Assembly: GCF_020096995.1 (NCBI RefSeq)
Contig: NZ_CP083692.1
Location: forward strand, 2,852,001 to 2,916,000
DNA length: 64,000 nt
Source of the DNA: Leucobacter sp. Psy1
GTDB lineage: Bacteria > Actinomycetota > Actinomycetes > Actinomycetales > Microbacteriaceae
Direction: 5' to 3'
Shown here: in pieces, positions 62,506 through 64,000 of the stretch
Layout: each line of letters opens with the position of its first letter
Position numbering within the stretch: position 1 is the stretch's first letter
Program-made: the position numbers and the translations under genes
The notes under the pieces: generated by a model
Seen by the model: the letters and a program-made list of their open reading frames with translations, nothing else
Database searches by the model: none
What the model was told of the DNA's origin: nothing

Positions 62506-62526
62506 GTTGAGCCTCATGCACTCAAG
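62506..62526. promoter_or_regulatory. HAIR element 1 (HspR operator)
   Basis: Read toward dnaK: CTTGAGT-N7-GCTCAAC. The first arm matches the HspR consensus CTTGAGT-N7-ACTCAAG perfectly and the second at five of seven positions. It directly follows the -10 box. Confidence 0.8.
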
Positions 62527-62552
62527 TTTAGTCGCCGCTCCAGCCGCGTCAA
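62525..62552 (-). promoter_or_regulatory. dnaK promoter
   Basis: On the minus strand, TTGACG (62552-62547), a 16-bp spacer and TAAACT (62530-62525) sit between the two HAIR elements, about 110 bp before the dnaK start. Confidence 0.7.
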
Positions 62553-62567
62553 GCCAGCGGCGGAAAA

Positions 62568-62588
62568 GTTGAGTCAGTCTCACTCAAC
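62568..62588. promoter_or_regulatory. HAIR element 2 (HspR operator)
   Basis: GTTGAGT-N7-ACTCAAC, a perfect 7-7-7 inverted repeat upstream of the -35 box and 36 bp before the divergent helicase start. Confidence 0.82.
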
Positions 62589-62623
62589 TCTCAGCTGGAG
62601 CCCACGGACGCTAACATGGGCGC

Positions 62624-63904
62624 GTGCCCCGCCCCGAACTCAGCCCCGAGCAGCTCGCCGTCTACGAGCGCATCGAGCACACACGGGAGCACCTCTTCGT
62701 CACCGGGCGAGCCGGAACGGGCAAGTCGACGATCCTGAACCACCTCTCCTGGAACACGAGCAAGATCATCGCGGTCTGCGCACCGACAGGCGTCGCGGCG
62801 CTCAACGTCGGCGGGCAGACGATCCACTCGCTGCTGCGTCTGCCGACCGGGGTCATCGCAGACCACGACCTCGATCAGCCGAGCGAGCTGAAGAAGATGC
62901 TCTCCTCGATCGACACCCTCGTGATCGATGAGATCTCGATGGTGTCCGCCGATCTCATGGACGCGATCGACCGGGCTCTCCGCCAGGCGCGGGGCAAGAA
63001 GCACGACCCCTTCGGCGGCGCGCAGATCATCATGTTCGGCGATCCGTACCAGTTGCCACCGGTGCCGCCGCGGGATCCGCACGAGCGAGCCTTCTTCGCC
63101 GACACCTACCGCTCGCTCTGGTTCTTCGACGCGAAGGTCTGGAGCCGGGTTCCTATGACGGTGGTCGAGCTCACGGAGGTCCATCGCCAGCGCGACGATC
63201 GTTTCAAGCAGATCCTCGGGGCGGTCCGCTTCGGCGAGGTCACGGCCGACATGGCTGAGGAGCTGAATGCGGCCGGATCCCGCACGCCCCCCGAAGATGT
63301 GCTCACCCTCGCGACGACCAACGCGACGGTGAACCGGATCAACCAGCAGCGGCTGGCGGGAATCGGAGGGTCGTCGCTCCGCGCCGTGGCCGACATCACC
63401 GGCGAGTTCCGGGAGAACATGTACCCGGCCGACGAGGTGCTCGAGCTGAAGCCCGGAGCCCAGGTCATGTTCCTCCGCAACGACTCCGACGGCCGCTGGG
63501 TCAACGGGACGATCGGCACGGTCTCCCGACTCAAGGACACCGTCTGGGTCGAGGTCGGAGACGAGGAGTTCGAGGTCGAGCCGACGGTGTGGGAGCGGTA
63601 TCGCTACCGCTATGACGCCGACACGAAGAAGCTCGAGAAGGAGGTGGTGGCCGAGTTCGAGCAGTTCCCGCTGCGACTCGCGTGGGCCGTCACGATCCAC
63701 AAGTCGCAGGGCCACACCTACGACTCAGCGACCGTCGACCTCGGTCCCCGGGCCTTCAGCGCCGGTCAGACGTACGTCGCGCTCAGCCGGGTGCGCACGC
63801 TCGACGGGCTCTTCATGCGTCGTCCGCTCCAGCCGCGCGATGTGATCGTCGACCCCAACGTAACTCGCTTCATGCAGTCGCGCCTGGCATCGCTCAGCGA
63901 GTGA
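62624..63904 (+). CDS. PIF1-like SF1B DNA helicase
   Basis: A 426-residue helicase with Walker A GRAGTGKST (about 27-35), Walker B VIDEISMVS, motif III FGDPYQLPPV, Q/IV region VHRQ, and the C-terminal RecD/PIF1 motif AVTIHKSQGHTYD with YVALSRVRT. This is the complete core of the PIF1 family without extra domains. It starts at GTG 62624. Its role in bacteria is replication-fork and G-quadruplex handling. It is divergent from dnaK with HAIR 2 nearby, so it may share heat-shock control. Confidence 0.9.
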   Translation: MPRPELSPEQLAVYERIEHTREHLFVTGRAGTGKSTILNHLSWNTSKIIAVCAPTGVAALNVGGQTIHSLLRLPTGVIADHDLDQPSELKKMLSSIDTLVIDEISMVSADLMDAIDRALRQARGKKHDPFGGAQIIMFGDPYQLPPVPPRDPHERAFFADTYRSLWFFDAKVWSRVPMTVVELTEVHRQRDDRFKQILGAVRFGEVTADMAEELNAAGSRTPPEDVLTLATTNATVNRINQQRLAGIGGSSLRAVADITGEFRENMYPADEVLELKPGAQVMFLRNDSDGRWVNGTIGTVSRLKDTVWVEVGDEEFEVEPTVWERYRYRYDADTKKLEKEVVAEFEQFPLRLAWAVTIHKSQGHTYDSATVDLGPRAFSAGQTYVALSRVRTLDGLFMRRPLQPRDVIVDPNVTRFMQSRLASLSE

Positions 63905-63919
63905 AGCGGCGCGAAGGCG

Positions 63920-64000
63920 TCACGCGAGGCTGGTCGCCCGCGCAAGATCGACGAACGCCTCGGTGTTGAACCGGTAGGCCTCGCGCACCTCCGCGATCAT
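63920..64000 (-). CDS. Partial or very short ORF at the window edge, unknown
   Basis: On the minus strand an open frame of 26 codons ends with TGA at 63920-63922 and reaches the last base of the window, which is the A of an ATG. The residues EVREAYRFNTEAFVDLARA look like real helical protein, but the rest is outside, and it is unclear whether this is a C-terminus or a truncated start. Confidence 0.35.
   Translation of the reverse strand: MIAEVREAYRFNTEAFVDLARATSLA

Overview
The window is 64 kb of GC-rich, densely coded chromosome from a Gram-positive actinobacterium. Supporting signs are the dnaK-grpE-dnaJ-hspR operon with HAIR operators, a divergent ku/ligD pair with POL-PE-LIG domain order, a large DUF2207-type membrane protein, frequent GTG starts, ATGA/GTGA stop-start overlaps and apparent leaderless promoters. 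The gene content fits Microbacteriaceae (Leucobacter/Microbacterium-like); the genus is a guess. I found no rRNA, insertion sequence, prophage or CRISPR array. Four tRNA genes are present: Arg-ACG, Met-CAT, Thr-GGT and Ser-GGA.

Region 1 (1-8.6 kb) holds aromatic catabolism genes. A truncated GalC/LigK-type aldolase, a GalD-type 4-oxalomesaconate tautomerase and a type I (VOC) extradiol dioxygenase form one operon. Facing it is a CYP199-like cytochrome P450 with its own phthalate-dioxygenase-reductase-type electron donor, divergent from an IclR regulator. A MetE-C-like methyltransferase and an acyl-CoA synthetase follow.

Region 2 (8.6-12.5 kb) contains a two-unit DUF2207 membrane protein, adenine phosphoribosyltransferase and tRNA-Arg.

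Region 3 (12.7-28.1 kb) is the most interesting part. About 14.5 kb on the minus strand, mostly translationally coupled, encodes a short-chain dehydrogenase, two xylose-isomerase-like TIM barrels, 2-oxopent-4-enoate hydratase, acylating acetaldehyde dehydrogenase, 4-hydroxy-2-oxovalerate aldolase, a 4-oxalocrotonate-decarboxylase-like protein, a carboxymuconolactone-decarboxylase-family protein, a second VOC extradiol dioxygenase, a QsuD-type quinate/shikimate dehydrogenase, type II dehydroquinase, two Gfo/Idh/MocA oxidoreductases and a complete TRAP transporter. A divergent IclR regulator sits at the head. My reading is a self-contained route: uptake of a quinate/shikimate-like hydroaromatic acid, aromatisation to protocatechuate, extradiol cleavage, then pyruvate plus acetyl-CoA. 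No obvious semialdehyde dehydrogenase or tautomerase is present, so the middle steps may be unconventional.

Region 4 (28.1-32.4 kb) has an NCS2 purine permease divergent from 8-oxoguanine deaminase, then a YbdK-type carboxylate-amine ligase. Region 5 (32.6-36.7 kb) is a tight four-glycosyltransferase operon. Region 6 (36.7-45.3 kb) mixes housekeeping and stress genes: SurA-like lipoprotein, small export protein, rarA, acetyltransferase, RutE-like nitroreductase with HxlR regulator, a glutamate decarboxylase/choloylglycine-hydrolase pair, and tRNAs. Region 7 (45.3-54.3 kb) has ligD/ku, an XRE-cupin regulator, a dicarboxylate symporter, a secreted CHAP-like protein and two GT4 glycosyltransferases. 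Region 8 (54.3-64 kb) has an MFS transporter with a small XRE regulator, a zinc-independent CurA-like reductase, a guanine-N2-methyltransferase-like protein, the heat-shock operon and a PIF1-like helicase.

Gene families are assigned by recognising motifs by eye; no database search was run.
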